From positions 1,240,001-1,304,000 of the forward strand of contig NZ_CP160403.1 in the NCBI RefSeq assembly GCF_040782645.1: 64,000 nt of DNA. Direction: 5' to 3'. This document shows, one piece after another, positions 34,714 through 43,289 of the stretch (within the stretch, counting starts at the first letter, position 1; each line of letters starts with the position of its first letter). The translations under genes and the position numbers were made by a program. The DNA is from Streptomyces sp. HUAS ZL42 (GTDB lineage Bacteria; Actinomycetota; Actinomycetes; Streptomycetales; Streptomycetaceae). The notes under the pieces were generated by a model. That model ran no database searches. It was not told the origin of the DNA and was given only the letters and a program-made list of their open reading frames with translations.

Positions 34714-35136
34714 TCAGAACGTGAAGACGCTGCTCTCCTGGGCGTTCTTCACGCACTCGTTGGCGAAGGTGCGCTCGTAGGAGACGCGCTTGCCCTGCCA
34801 GACGCCGTCCACGGTGACGACGACGGGGTCGTACTGCTTGGTGCACCACACGTCGCTTCTCGTCCCCAGCGCGTCGAAGTCCCCGCCGGTGCCGCGCAGT
34901 TCGGCGCAGGCCCGGGAGACGGCCGGGTGCGTGCCGGAGGCCGTCGGCGCACAGGACAGGGTCACCGCGCGGGCCGGAGTGAAGGTGGCCGCGCTGTCGC
35001 CGTGACCCACGGTCAGGACCAGCGCGGACGGGGCGTAGAGCGAGGCAGGGGCGGCGAGCGCGGCCCCGGTCAGGGGCCCGCAGACAGTGGTGGCCGCAAG
35101 GCCGAGAGTCGCTGCCCAGCGCGCGGTGTTCCGCAT
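34714..35136 (-). CDS. Secreted SSI-family (subtilisin/trypsin inhibitor) protease inhibitor
   Basis: This 140-residue preprotein has a signal peptide (about 1-29, ending AALAA) and a mature SSI domain ([20 protein letters not shown] onward). The four SSI cysteines are present ([24 protein letters not shown]). In SSI the reactive bond lies in CPM-VYDP; the aligned sequence here is CTK-QYDP, so P1 is lysine, which predicts strong action on trypsin-like proteases. It probably controls the cell's own extracellular proteases. ATG 35136 is preferred, with GGAAGG nine bases upstream; ATG 35145 lies too close to that site. Confidence 0.9.
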   Translation of the reverse strand: MRNTARWAATLGLAATTVCGPLTGAALAAPASLYAPSALVLTVGHGDSAATFTPARAVTLSCAPTASGTHPAVSRACAELRGTGGDFDALGTRSDVWCTKQYDPVVVTVDGVWQGKRVSYERTFANECVKNAQESSVFTF

Positions 35137-35462
35137 TGTGTGCATCCTTCCGCTCGGGAATGAGGGTTGTGCCGGGTCCGGCTCGGTCGGTGCCGGAGCG
35201 GCGAGCGCGAGTCTGCCGAGTCCGCCGCCGAAACTCACCTCGACCCCACGCGTTTCAGTAACCTTGCGTGTTGAATCAGTGGCGTGAAGTTACGGAATTC
35301 GATCGTTTCAAGACCGACAGCAAGCGGTTCTTGATCCCCCGGATCGGCCGGATGGCCGGATTTCACCTGCTCGTTAATCGTCCTGAAACATTCCGCTTCC
35401 GCTCTCGGCGGACTCTCCCCCAACCCCTTGTGTTCATGTCCGAGTCGAGTAATCGTCATTAC
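35137..35462. other. Divergent intergenic region between inhibitor and hypothetical gene
   Basis: About 326 bases of lower-GC sequence without a supported gene. It must contain the promoter of the SSI-type gene (leftward) and that of the next gene (rightward). TTGTGT (35428-35433) followed 16 bases later by TAATCG is a candidate rightward promoter that would start transcription at about the ATG. An in-frame extension of the next gene back to 35268 has poor codon character. Confidence 0.5.
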
Positions 35463-35471
35463 ATGATTACT
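35448..35471 (+). promoter_or_regulatory. Inverted repeat spanning a start codon
   Basis: AGTAATC (35448-35454) and GATTACT (35465-35471) are perfect complements around a 10-base centre that includes the first two bases of the ATG at 35463. It could be an operator over a leaderless transcription start, or an mRNA hairpin holding the start codon. Confidence 0.45.
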
Positions 35472-36014
35472 AGCGAGCAGCAAGAGAAGCTTCGCGGCTG
35501 GTTCGCAGGCCGGCTGCCGGACGACCTCTTCGAGGAGCTGACCGAGGTGACGGTCGACCGCGAGGAGATCACCGTGATCGGCCGGATCCCCGAACCCCGC
35601 CTCACCGAGGACGCGCCGGCCGCCGAGCGGGAGGCTGCCCTCGAGGGCCGGATGCAGGAGTTCCGGGAGCGCACCCGGGAGGCCCGGATCGGGGTGGCCC
35701 GCGAGGCCGAACACCGGTTCCGCCGGAAGGTCTCCTGGGGGGTGGAGTGCGGCGGGCGGCGCGCGCTGTTCACGCACGTGGCCGCGCCCGTCATGACACG
35801 ACTGCGCCAGCCCGAGCGCCAGGTCCTCGACACCCTGATCGCCGGGGGCGTGGCCCGCAGCCGCAGTGACGCCCTGGCCTGGTGCGTCCGGCTGGTCCAG
35901 CGCCACACCGACGACTGGCTCACCGAGCTGCGGGAGTCCCTCGCGCATGTCCAGCGGGTGCGGGCCCAGGGCCCGGACGCCGAGCCGCAGGACGCGCCCG
36001 CCGACGAGGGCTGA
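35463..36014 (+). CDS. Conserved actinobacterial hypothetical protein
   Basis: This 183-residue soluble protein begins MITSEQQEKLRGWFAGRLPD. The N-terminal half is acidic (EELTEVTVDREEITVIGRIP); the middle is a likely helical segment (EFRERTREARIGVAREAEHR); then come FRRKVSWGVECGGRRALFT and a C-terminal helical part with RQVLDTLIAGGVARSRSDAL, which looks like a ribbon-helix-helix-type or other small DNA-contact motif. I recall it as a widely conserved Streptomyces protein of unknown function but cannot name it. No Shine-Dalgarno sequence precedes ATG 35463, which fits a leaderless message. An in-frame ATG at 35436 is an alternative start. Confidence 0.75.
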   Translation: MITSEQQEKLRGWFAGRLPDDLFEELTEVTVDREEITVIGRIPEPRLTEDAPAAEREAALEGRMQEFRERTREARIGVAREAEHRFRRKVSWGVECGGRRALFTHVAAPVMTRLRQPERQVLDTLIAGGVARSRSDALAWCVRLVQRHTDDWLTELRESLAHVQRVRAQGPDAEPQDAPADEG

Positions 36015-36095
36015 GCGACGGAGGTGACCGACTCATCCGGCACAGACCCGAACTGACGGCCCGTCACTGTCAGACCTCTCCGCTACGTTGCGGGC

Positions 36096-36791
36096 ATGAC
36101 TCGATTCGTACTCGTGGCAGGCACATGGCTCGGAGCGTGGGCATGGGACGAGGTGACGGCCGAACTGCGCGCGGCCGGGCACGACGTCCATCCGCTGACG
36201 CTGTCCGGCCTCGCCGAGAGGCAAGGTGCGCCCGCCGGACAGCAGACGCACGTGCAGGACATCGTCGACGAGGTCGAGCGGCTCGATCTGCGGGACGTGG
36301 TCCTGGTCGGGCACAGCTACGCCGGCGTCCCGGTCGGCCAGGCCGCCGAGCGGATCGGCGACCGGCTGCGACGTGTGGTGTACGTCGACGCGAATGTTCC
36401 CTTCGACGGGGAGTCGTTCCTGTCGGGCTGGCCGAGCGACCACGTGCGCGCGTCGATCGAGAACCACGACGGCTTCTGGCCGCCCCTGGACGCCGACGAC
36501 TACGCGGGCCAGGGACTCACCGACGAGCAGATGTCCCGCATCGTCTCTGCCGGGACTCCGCACCCGGGCTCCACGCTCACCGAACCGGCGGTGCTGAAGG
36601 GTTCGCCCGGCGACCTGCCGTCGACGTACGTCAAGTGCCTGCTCGACGGGGACGAACCGGCGCCCGCCGTGGCAGAGCTGCTCAAGAACGAGCGCTGGGA
36701 ACTGGTGGAGCTGGACACCGGCCACTGGCCGATGTTCTCGCAGCCGCGTGAACTGGCACGGATCCTGGGCGAATCGGCGGTGTCCCCCTGA
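36096..36791 (+). CDS. Alpha/beta hydrolase (esterase family)
   Basis: This 231-residue cytoplasmic protein has the alpha/beta-hydrolase fold. FVLVAGTWLGAWAWDEV supplies the oxyanion-hole loop, VVLVGHSYAGVPVGQAA (about residue 70) the nucleophile serine, and ELDTGHWPMFSQP near the C-terminus the catalytic histidine. The pattern resembles the salicylate esterase/hydroxynitrile lyase-like branch. Substrate is unknown. ATG 36096 has poor ribosome binding sequence. Only about 70 bases separate its stop from the lactate monooxygenase-like gene, so they may be co-transcribed. Confidence 0.85.
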   Translation: MTRFVLVAGTWLGAWAWDEVTAELRAAGHDVHPLTLSGLAERQGAPAGQQTHVQDIVDEVERLDLRDVVLVGHSYAGVPVGQAAERIGDRLRRVVYVDANVPFDGESFLSGWPSDHVRASIENHDGFWPPLDADDYAGQGLTDEQMSRIVSAGTPHPGSTLTEPAVLKGSPGDLPSTYVKCLLDGDEPAPAVAELLKNERWELVELDTGHWPMFSQPRELARILGESAVSP

Positions 36792-36864
36792 GTCTCCGCC
36801 CGACGTACCGGCCGGTATCGTCAGCCTGCGGACGCGGGCTCGACGACGAGAGGCGGGACGTACG

Positions 36865-38031
36865 GTGGCCAAGCACTGGGCGGACTTCCAGTACGAGATC
36901 TACCTGAACGGGATGTCGGGCGCGGTGCCCCGCCTGCCCACCGATCTGACCCGGCTGGAGGAGCTCACCGAGCGGCGGCTCGGCCCCGGCCCGGTCGGCT
37001 ATGTGGCGGGCAGCGCGGGCGACGGCAGCACGGCGCGGGCAAACCGGGCGGCGCTGGAGCGCCGGAGGATCGTGCCGCGCATGCTGCGGGACGTGCACGA
37101 GCGTGATCTGTCGGTCGAGGTGCTCGGCCGCTCGCTGCCCGCCCCGCTGGCCCTGGCACCGGTCGGCGTGCTGTCGATCATGCATCCGGACGCCGAGTCC
37201 GCCGCGGCCCGGGCCGCCGCCGCGCAGGGCGTGCCGTACATCCTGTCCTCGGCGTCCAGCACACCGATCGAGCAGGTCGCGGAGGTGATGGGCGACGCCG
37301 AGCGCTGGTTCCAGCTGTACTGGTCCAAGGACCGCGAGGTGACGCGGAGCTTCCTGAGCCGGGCCAGGGCATCCGGGTTCACCGTGCTCGTCGTCACCCT
37401 GGACACACCGCTCCTGGCCTGGCGTCCGCGCGATCTCGACCAGGCGTATCTGCCGTTCCTGCACGGCGTGGGCACCGCCAACTACTTCTCGGACCCGGCC
37501 TTCCGGGCGGGCCTGGCCAAGCCCGTGCACGAGGATCCGAACGCGGCCGTGCTGCACTTCGTCGGTCTGTTCGCGGACCCCGGCAAGACCTGGCCCGACC
37601 TGGCGTTCCTGCGGGAGAACTGGGACGGCCCGATCGTGCTGAAGGGCATCCTGCACCCGGACGACGCCCGCCTGGCAGCCGACGCCGGCATGGACGGTGT
37701 GGTGGTCTCCAACCACGGCGGCCGTCAGGTCGCCGGGTCGGTCGCGGCGGCCGACGCGCTCCCCCGGGTGGCCCGGGCGGTCGGCGACCGGCTCACGGTC
37801 CTGTTCGACAGCGGCATCCGCACCGGCGACGACGTCTTCAAGGCGCTCGCGCTCGGTGCGCGGGCGGTGCTCGTGGGCCGGCCGTACGTCTATGGCCTCG
37901 GCCTCGACGGACAGGCCGGTGTCGAGCACGTGATCCGCTGTCTGCTCGCCGAGTTCGACCTCACGCTCGCCCTGTCCGGTCACGCCGGTCCGGCCACGGT
38001 CGGCGCCGCGGATCTCCTGGAGGAGGACTGA
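36865..38031 (+). CDS. FMN-dependent alpha-hydroxy acid oxidase, lactate 2-monooxygenase-like
   Basis: This 388-residue flavoenzyme belongs to the glycolate oxidase/lactate monooxygenase family, a TIM barrel with FMN. VVVSNHGGRQVAGS (about residue 280) holds the catalytic histidine and the adjacent arginine. LFDSGIRTGDDVFKALALGA and VGRPYVYGLG are the FMN-phosphate region. The N-terminus (KHWADFQYEIYLNGMSGAVP) matches lactate 2-monooxygenases, which convert lactate to acetate, CO2 and water. GTG 36865 is used because this N-terminus is conserved; longer in-frame sequence is not supported. The convergent ricin-domain gene ends 24 bases beyond the stop. Confidence 0.85.
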   Translation: MAKHWADFQYEIYLNGMSGAVPRLPTDLTRLEELTERRLGPGPVGYVAGSAGDGSTARANRAALERRRIVPRMLRDVHERDLSVEVLGRSLPAPLALAPVGVLSIMHPDAESAAARAAAAQGVPYILSSASSTPIEQVAEVMGDAERWFQLYWSKDREVTRSFLSRARASGFTVLVVTLDTPLLAWRPRDLDQAYLPFLHGVGTANYFSDPAFRAGLAKPVHEDPNAAVLHFVGLFADPGKTWPDLAFLRENWDGPIVLKGILHPDDARLAADAGMDGVVVSNHGGRQVAGSVAAADALPRVARAVGDRLTVLFDSGIRTGDDVFKALALGARAVLVGRPYVYGLGLDGQAGVEHVIRCLLAEFDLTLALSGHAGPATVGAADLLEED

Positions 38032-38055
38032 TCCGCGGACGTCGGCCGGGGGCCC

Positions 38056-39675
38056 TCACGACATCCGGTCCGACAGTTCGACCGGCTGCGCGGACGAGGT
38101 CTCGCTCCCACTCGACAGGGAACCCGGGTCGGCCGTCACCGGGTCGGTCACCCAGCGCTGTCCCGTGGAGCCGTCGCGCACCTTGACGACGATGTCGGCG
38201 CCCGGTTCCCCGGTGGTGGAGGTGAGGGCGAGGGCATCGTCCCACCGAGGCAGCAACTCCCCCTGCGCAGTGAGGTCGTAGCGGACGTCGTCGCCCCGCC
38301 TGTCGTCCTCCTGCGCGCACTCGCCGAGGATGACGACGCCGGCGTCCGCATGCGAGTCCAGGCACAGTTCGGGGTTCGCCACGCTGCGCAGCTGTCCGTC
38401 GTCGGCGTACGACCACTGCTGGCTCCAGTCCGAGGAGCACGCCGCCAGCTCCGCCGCCGCGCCCGCCTTGGCCTCGCCCCGGATGTCCAGGCAGAGGTCG
38501 GCGTCGGCGTTGCGCAGCCTGGTCTGCCGGGGCGCGTTGGGCAGCTGGGCCGTGCCTGTCGGCCCGGAGGAGTCGGTGGTGGGGCTGCCGCCGGTCGCGC
38601 TGGTGGAGGCGGCCGGGTCGGCGCCGCCGTCGTCCGACCACAGTCCCGCGGCGAACAGGGTCGTCAGCAGCCCGGCGGAGGCGAGGCCGACCCCCGTGAG
38701 CAGGAACCGCGACGAGTTCGGTCCCCCGGGCAGGCCACGGCGGGGGGACGGGATCCGGGACAGGAGCCGACGGCCCGAGCCGCCGCGGGGTCCCCCGCCG
38801 CGGTGCCGGGCGGCGCCGCGGACGCGCACGGTCTGCTGTCCGTCGCGACCCGGGCGCGAGTCGAGGTAGCGGCGGGCTCCCCAGCCGAGTACCGCCTCCG
38901 CCAGCAGTACCCCCAACCCGCCTTCGAAATGACCGAGTTGTTCGGCGGCGGAACGGCAGTAGCGGCACTCCGCCAGATGCCGCTGGACATCCGGCAGCAG
39001 GGCACCGCCCCGGCGAATGGGGACGTCGAGAAGGCGGTTGTAGAAGCGGCAATCCTTGGACGGCGCGAGTTCCCGGTGCGCGCGGACACAGCCCTCTCGG
39101 AGTTTTTCCCGGGCCTGTTCGTGGGCCGCCGACGCGTTTTCGGTGTCCATGCCAAGAAGGCCGGCGGAAACGGTTATCGGTTCCGCCTCGACCTCGGTGT
39201 GCCACAGCAGGCAGCGGGCGACCGCGGGAAGGCCCTGAAATGAACGTTCGGCGAGCACGCGATTTTCGGGCGTCATGGACTTGGCGGCGCGCAGGCCACG
39301 CCCTCCGGCGGGTTTCTCCAAATCCGGCAGAACACCGGATATTCGCTCTTCGGAGGACCACAGCCGGACCGTGTCGCGCACGGTCACCAGCAGACGGGGC
39401 CGCAGCGCGGCGCCCGGCTCGCCCAGGGTCAGCCGGTCGAAGACCTGATGGAAGGCGGCTGCCGTGACCATGGAGGCGACGCTCGCGGAGGAGGCGAGGC
39501 AGATGACCGCGTACTCGTGCACGGGCTGCCAGTGCCGGGCGATCAGCAGAGCGGTGGCCTGGGCGACTTCGCCGTCCGGGCCGCCGCGCATCCGCACGGC
39601 GAGAGACTCGTCGGATTCTCCCGATTGGCCGCCGGGCGGCGGATAAGGAGGACGAGGGGGGTGGGGGGTGGGCAC
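38056..39675 (-). CDS. Membrane protein fusing sigma-like region, zinc finger, TM helix and ricin-type lectin domain (copy 1)
   Basis: This 539-residue protein starts with a Pro-rich segment, then a helical region resembling degenerate sigma-70 regions 2 and 4 (about 30-210; ALLIARHWQPVHEYA, SFQGLPAVARCLLWHTEVEA). An anti-sigma-type zinc motif HLAECRYC follows near residue 235, then a basic linker, one transmembrane helix near 330 (LTGVGLASAGLLTTLFAAGL) and a C-terminal beta-trefoil ricin B domain (about 380-510) with SQQWSYADDG and QRWV. The architecture suggests a sensor that binds sugar outside and acts on transcription inside; that is inference. A paralog with the same layout lies at 47445-49274. 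The sigma-like part may no longer bind promoters. Confidence 0.82.
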   Translation of the reverse strand: MPTPHPPRPPYPPPGGQSGESDESLAVRMRGGPDGEVAQATALLIARHWQPVHEYAVICLASSASVASMVTAAAFHQVFDRLTLGEPGAALRPRLLVTVRDTVRLWSSEERISGVLPDLEKPAGGRGLRAAKSMTPENRVLAERSFQGLPAVARCLLWHTEVEAEPITVSAGLLGMDTENASAAHEQAREKLREGCVRAHRELAPSKDCRFYNRLLDVPIRRGGALLPDVQRHLAECRYCRSAAEQLGHFEGGLGVLLAEAVLGWGARRYLDSRPGRDGQQTVRVRGAARHRGGGPRGGSGRRLLSRIPSPRRGLPGGPNSSRFLLTGVGLASAGLLTTLFAAGLWSDDGGADPAASTSATGGSPTTDSSGPTGTAQLPNAPRQTRLRNADADLCLDIRGEAKAGAAAELAACSSDWSQQWSYADDGQLRSVANPELCLDSHADAGVVILGECAQEDDRRGDDVRYDLTAQGELLPRWDDALALTSTTGEPGADIVVKVRDGSTGQRWVTDPVTADPGSLSSGSETSSAQPVELSDRMS

Positions 39676-40183
39676 TGAGCGGATTCCTTTGATGCGTACC
39701 TGTGCGGTGCGGGTGCGGGGAGCACGAATTCACCGACGGCGATTCGGATCCGGTCCGCCGAGGGACGTTTGCGGAGTCCCGAGCCTTTACCCCCCGCCCG
39801 GGTGGTTCACCCTTGCACAACTTACTCGTGCGCAACAAGACGCCTGGGCAACATGGGCCTCATTGAAGCAAAATCAGACACGCAGGCCCATCCGGTCTCA
39901 CTCGCACCGGTTTTCGAGATGTGTTTTCCCCTGCTGTCCACCGGGGGCGCGGGCCGTCGGTTCTCCCGCGCCCCGTGTGAACCACGCACACTGGCCGACG
40001 CGCCGCGCACGCTCCCGGCGTGCGCCCCGGGGTAGTCCACTGGAAGCGGCCGATCCTCGGAGGCCCCGCGCAGGACGGCGGCTCTCCTGCGCGAAACGGC
40101 CGCCGACCTTGCTCCTCCCGCCCTCGGTCGGCGGCCCAGAGCTCCGCCCGGGGATCAGCCCCACAGGGCCTGCCCGACGGGCC
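39676..40183. other. Intergenic region without a supported gene
   Basis: About 508 bases between the ricin-domain gene and the toxin gene, both on the minus strand. No reading frame has convincing codon bias. It should contain the promoter of the ricin-domain gene. A minus-strand GGGT-N16-GGGTAA stretch around 39790-39815 vaguely resembles a SigB-type promoter. A small hairpin (AGGGCC/GGCCCT, about 40166-40186) overlaps the toxin stop and may terminate that operon. Confidence 0.45.
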
Positions 40184-40561
40184 CTAGATCTGCCAGGAGC
40201 GCAGCCGGTCGGCCGCGCCGTAGACGTCCGTCTTGCCGTCGATCAGGTCACGGGCGAGGTCCACCAGCGCGCCGTACGGCGGGTCGATGCCGACGCCGCT
40301 GACGAACATGTACGCCACCGCCGTGGCGCAGGCGAAACGCGCGTTGGACGAGGGCAGGGGCTTGAGCAGCGCGAGAGTGTGCAGCAGGGCGGCGGCCCGC
40401 CAGGCCGGGTCGGAGTCCACGCCGAGGCGGGGCGGATCGACTCGGTGGCGGGCGACCGCGGCGACCAGCGCCGAGAAGTCGTTGATCGTGGGCTGGTCCG
40501 GCAGGACCTCCTCGTGCCGCTGGAGCAGCCAGGGCACGTCTATGTGGATGACGGGTGCCAT
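40184..40561 (-). CDS. Fic/Doc-like toxin of a toxin-antitoxin pair, degenerate active-site motif
   Basis: This 125-residue protein resembles the small Fic-family toxin components common in Streptomyces. It shows IHIDVPWLLQRHEEVLPDQP, FSALVAAVARHRV, AAALLHTLALLKPLPSSNAR and FACATAVAYMFVSGVG. In true Fic/Doc toxins the core motif is HPFx[D/E]GNGR or HVFxDGNKR. Here the aligned segment reads LLKPLPSSNAR, lacking the catalytic histidine and the acidic residue, so AMPylation or phosphorylation activity is doubtful. It starts three bases after the antitoxin stop, the usual toxin position. It may act differently or be inactive. Confidence 0.7.
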   Translation of the reverse strand: MAPVIHIDVPWLLQRHEEVLPDQPTINDFSALVAAVARHRVDPPRLGVDSDPAWRAAALLHTLALLKPLPSSNARFACATAVAYMFVSGVGIDPPYGALVDLARDLIDGKTDVYGAADRLRSWQI

Positions 40562-40564
40562 CGG

Positions 40565-40810
40565 TCAGGCGACCCTGCCCTCGCCCCTGGCGGGCGCTTC
40601 GTCGTCGGGGAAGGCGGCGGCGAACTCGTCCGCGTGGGACGCGAAGAACCGGCGGAAGGCCTCCGCCCCCTCCTGCAGCGCGCGGTGGCGCGCTATGTCG
40701 GCGGCGGCGGCCTCACGCACGAGAGCCTTCATCGACGTGCCGCGTTCCTTGGCGATCTGCCGAAGGTCCTCCAGCTCGCGATCGCTGAATTCCACGTTGA
40801 GGGCTGGCAT
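40565..40810 (-). CDS. Ribbon-helix-helix-type antitoxin
   Basis: This 81-residue protein begins MPALNVEFSDRELEDLRQIA and continues KERGTSMKALVREAAAADIA, a ribbon-helix-helix DNA-binding pattern (beta strand with alternating residues, then two helices with a G[TS]S turn). The C-terminal part is acidic and alanine-rich, likely the toxin-neutralising segment. Antitoxins of this kind repress their own operon; an imperfect palindrome over the promoter (40833-40848) fits this. ATG 40810 follows GAGGGG; a GTG three codons earlier is possible. Confidence 0.78.
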   Translation of the reverse strand: MPALNVEFSDRELEDLRQIAKERGTSMKALVREAAAADIARHRALQEGAEAFRRFFASHADEFAAAFPDDEAPARGEGRVA

Positions 40811-40832
40811 ACCCCTCACGGTACCGCCCGGG

Positions 40833-40860
40833 TACTTACTCGTAAATATCCCCAGGTCAA
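40833..40860 (-). promoter_or_regulatory. Toxin-antitoxin promoter with operator-like palindrome
   Basis: On the minus strand TTGACC (40860-40855) is a good -35. TACTTAC-TC-GTAAATA (40833-40848, plus-strand reading, one mismatch) overlaps the expected -10. This fits autorepression by the antitoxin. Confidence 0.5.
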
Positions 40861-40902
40861 GAGGGAGGCGGGAAGGTACCGAAGGGGTATGCCCCGGGAG
40901 TG

Positions 40903-43146
40903 TCAGCCCTGGTCCGCCACGAACGACGCCATCCGGGTCAGCGCCGCGTTCCAGTTGATCGCGGTCTCGTTGGTCGACCAGGACTGGATGTCGTCGATGT
41001 AGCAGAACTGGCCTACGCAGCCCTGGAGTTTACTCTGCGCGTAGGGGTCCTGGATGCTCGAGTTGGGGCCGCCCGCGAGCGTGCCGTGCGGCGGGTTGGG
41101 GAGACCGGGGTCGAGCTCGTGGGCGTACCAGCGGCTGTGCTGGTTGTGCGCGTTGGCCTCGCCGTAGCCGGTGATGTACGACATGTTCAGCGCGTTGCGG
41201 CCGAGCACGTAGTCCATGCTCTGCAGGGCCCCGTCGCGGTACTTCGCGGCGCCCGTGATGTCGTACGCCGTCGCCATGACCACGGCGTTGTTCAGCACCT
41301 GATGGCTGGAGCCCCAGTCGTACAGGTTGCCCTGCGGGGCGTACGGCATACCGTACGGCTCCGACTTCAGCGTGGCCAGGTACTTGTCCGCGCCCCCGAC
41401 CACCGACGCCCGCACCTTGTCCCGACCGGGCAGCCTGCTCGGGACGGTCGCCAGGTCGAGCCGGCCCGCGGCCGCAGTCCTGCCCCAGTCGAAGCCGAGG
41501 CTGCCGAAGATGTCGGCCGTGTGGACCGGAGAGTTCAGGACGTACGTCTCGAACTGCTTCTCGCCGGTGGTGAGGTACAGCTCCGCGGCCGCCCAGTAGA
41601 ACTCGTCCGTGGCGTTGGTGTCGGGGTAGGCCCCGCCGCCGGTGCCGTCGTCCGGGTCCGCGTACACCTCGGGGTGGGCCAGGGCCGCCGCCCACGCCTT
41701 GCGCGCCGACGTCAGCGCCTTCGCCGCGAACGCCTTGTCGTACGGGCGGTACAGACGTGCCGCCTGCGCGGCCGTCGCCGCGAGGTTAAGGGTCGCCTGG
41801 GTGGTCGCCGCATGCAGCTCGCGCTTCTGCGGGTCGTCGCTCGGCAGCAGCGGCAGGCCCGTCCACTGCTGGTCGTGGATCTTGTGGTGCGCCATCCCGG
41901 CCAGTGGCTGCCCGTCTGGCACCTGCATCTTCAGCAGGAACTCCAGCTCCCAGCGGGTCTCGTCGAGGATGTCCGGCACCTTGTTGCCGCTCTCCGGGAT
42001 GGCGAGGGTGCCATCACCGAGCCTGGCCGGCCGCCCTGTGCGGGCCGTCAGGGAGCGCTCGTACGTGCTCAGCAGCTCCCAGACGGAGATGCCGCCGTTG
42101 ACGACGTACTTGCCGTGGTCACCGGCGTCGTACCAGCCGCCCGTCACATCGAGCGTGTAGTCGCACTCGCCCGGCCGGCAGGGGACGTCGGCGTCGCCCT
42201 GGTTGGGGGCGAAGTTCACATGGCCGGCCGGGCGGGCGTAGCCAGGCCGGAGGTCGTCCCGGATCGCGATGCCGCTGCGCTGCGTGTAGTAGTACTTCAC
42301 CGCGTCGAGACGCAGCCGCTCGTAGGCGGCGGTCCCGATGTCGAACGGGCGGCTGGTCTCGCCGTCGGCGATCAGGGTGAGGTCCTTGCCCTGCTTCCTG
42401 TAGGAGCCGAAGTCGATCGAGTGGACGTTCTGCCCGGAGGAGACGTCGGTGCCGCGCGGCAGGGTCCAGCCGTGGGCGACCACGGTGCCGGAGGCGCTCT
42501 TCAGCTGCCAGGGCAGCTTCGCGGTCGCGTCGGTCACCAGGGTGGCGTTCTTCGGCCCTGCGGGCAGATAGGCGACCTGGTTGACGCGCACCCGCGGCCC
42601 GGTGTCCGGCTCGTACACCTCGGGCGGCACACCGCCCAGCAGCGACACGTCGTCCATGCAGAAGCGCCAGGCCTCCGCGCTGCCGCCGAGCTGGAAGCCG
42701 ACCTGGCCCAGGGTGGTGTCGACGGGTGAGGTGAAGGTGTACGAGTACGAGTTCCCGGAGGCGCCGAGCTGCGGGCTGACCTCGAACCAGGTGTCGTACG
42801 GCGACACCGACAGCCCCACGATCGCCCGCACCACGTGCCCTTCGGGCGAACCGTTCGCGGTGAAGCCGAACCTGTACGACTCCCCCTTCACCAGGGTGAT
42901 GTCGTTCTGGCCGACGGCGGCGTCCCAGCGGTTGGTGGTGCCGCCCGGTACGTCCGCGCACATCCGGCCGTCGGACAGGCCGGCTGTGACGTTGCTCGTC
43001 GTCCACCACGGGTCGGTGGTGGTGTCGAAGGTGCCGTTCTTGAGCTGCTCGACCTCCTCCGCACCGGCCGGTGCGGCCGGGAGGGCGGTGAGGCCCGCCG
43101 CTAACAGGGCTGTCAGGGACACGAGGACGGTGCTGCGTCGTTTCAC
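40903..43146 (-). CDS. Secreted GH9 cellulase (endoglucanase) with N-terminal CBM4/9-type module
   Basis: This 747-residue preprotein starts at GTG 43146 behind AGGAG. It has a signal peptide (about 1-28), a CBM4/9-like carbohydrate-binding module (about 30-180; [14 protein letters not shown]), an Ig-like cellulase N-terminal domain (about 185-280; [16 protein letters not shown]) and the GH9 (alpha/alpha)6 barrel (about 285-745). Catalytic features are [13 protein letters not shown] (two aspartates), [11 protein letters not shown] and [11 protein letters not shown] (acid Glu). It hydrolyses cellulose outside the cell. Codon 15 is TTA (43102-43104), so translation should depend on the bldA leucyl-tRNA. 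A CebR box lies 38 bases upstream. Both suggest expression late in growth and in the presence of cello-oligosaccharides. Confidence 0.93.
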   Translation of the reverse strand: MKRRSTVLVSLTALLAAGLTALPAAPAGAEEVEQLKNGTFDTTTDPWWTTSNVTAGLSDGRMCADVPGGTTNRWDAAVGQNDITLVKGESYRFGFTANGSPEGHVVRAIVGLSVSPYDTWFEVSPQLGASGNSYSYTFTSPVDTTLGQVGFQLGGSAEAWRFCMDDVSLLGGVPPEVYEPDTGPRVRVNQVAYLPAGPKNATLVTDATAKLPWQLKSASGTVVAHGWTLPRGTDVSSGQNVHSIDFGSYRKQGKDLTLIADGETSRPFDIGTAAYERLRLDAVKYYYTQRSGIAIRDDLRPGYARPAGHVNFAPNQGDADVPCRPGECDYTLDVTGGWYDAGDHGKYVVNGGISVWELLSTYERSLTARTGRPARLGDGTLAIPESGNKVPDILDETRWELEFLLKMQVPDGQPLAGMAHHKIHDQQWTGLPLLPSDDPQKRELHAATTQATLNLAATAAQAARLYRPYDKAFAAKALTSARKAWAAALAHPEVYADPDDGTGGGAYPDTNATDEFYWAAAELYLTTGEKQFETYVLNSPVHTADIFGSLGFDWGRTAAAGRLDLATVPSRLPGRDKVRASVVGGADKYLATLKSEPYGMPYAPQGNLYDWGSSHQVLNNAVVMATAYDITGAAKYRDGALQSMDYVLGRNALNMSYITGYGEANAHNQHSRWYAHELDPGLPNPPHGTLAGGPNSSIQDPYAQSKLQGCVGQFCYIDDIQSWSTNETAINWNAALTRMASFVADQG

Positions 43147-43184
43147 GTCTGGCTCCTCGGGAGAGGTGCGGGTGACGCCCGCGA

Positions 43185-43198
43185 TGGGAGCGCTCCCA
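43185..43198 (-). promoter_or_regulatory. CebR operator upstream of the GH9 cellulase
   Basis: TGGGAGCGCTCCCA is the exact 14-bp palindrome bound by CebR, the LacI-type repressor of cellulose utilisation in Streptomyces, released by cellobiose. It lies 38 bases before the GTG start. Confidence 0.92.
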
Positions 43199-43243
43199 TA
43201 TGCGGACTCAGGCCATGCTTGTTCCAGGCATGACACCCCGTCA

Positions 43244-43289
43244 ACGGTCCGGACGGGACGAATCCGCCCGCCCGGACCGTACGGTCCGG
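43244..43289. terminator. Palindromic terminator region after the decayed GH2 gene
   Basis: CCGGACCGT-ACGGTCCGG (43272-43289) is a perfect 18-bp palindrome adjoining the stop at 43290. The same ACGGTCCGG arm also occurs at 43244-43252, giving an alternative stem with 43272-43280. It probably ended transcription of the GH2 gene on the minus strand. Confidence 0.55.
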
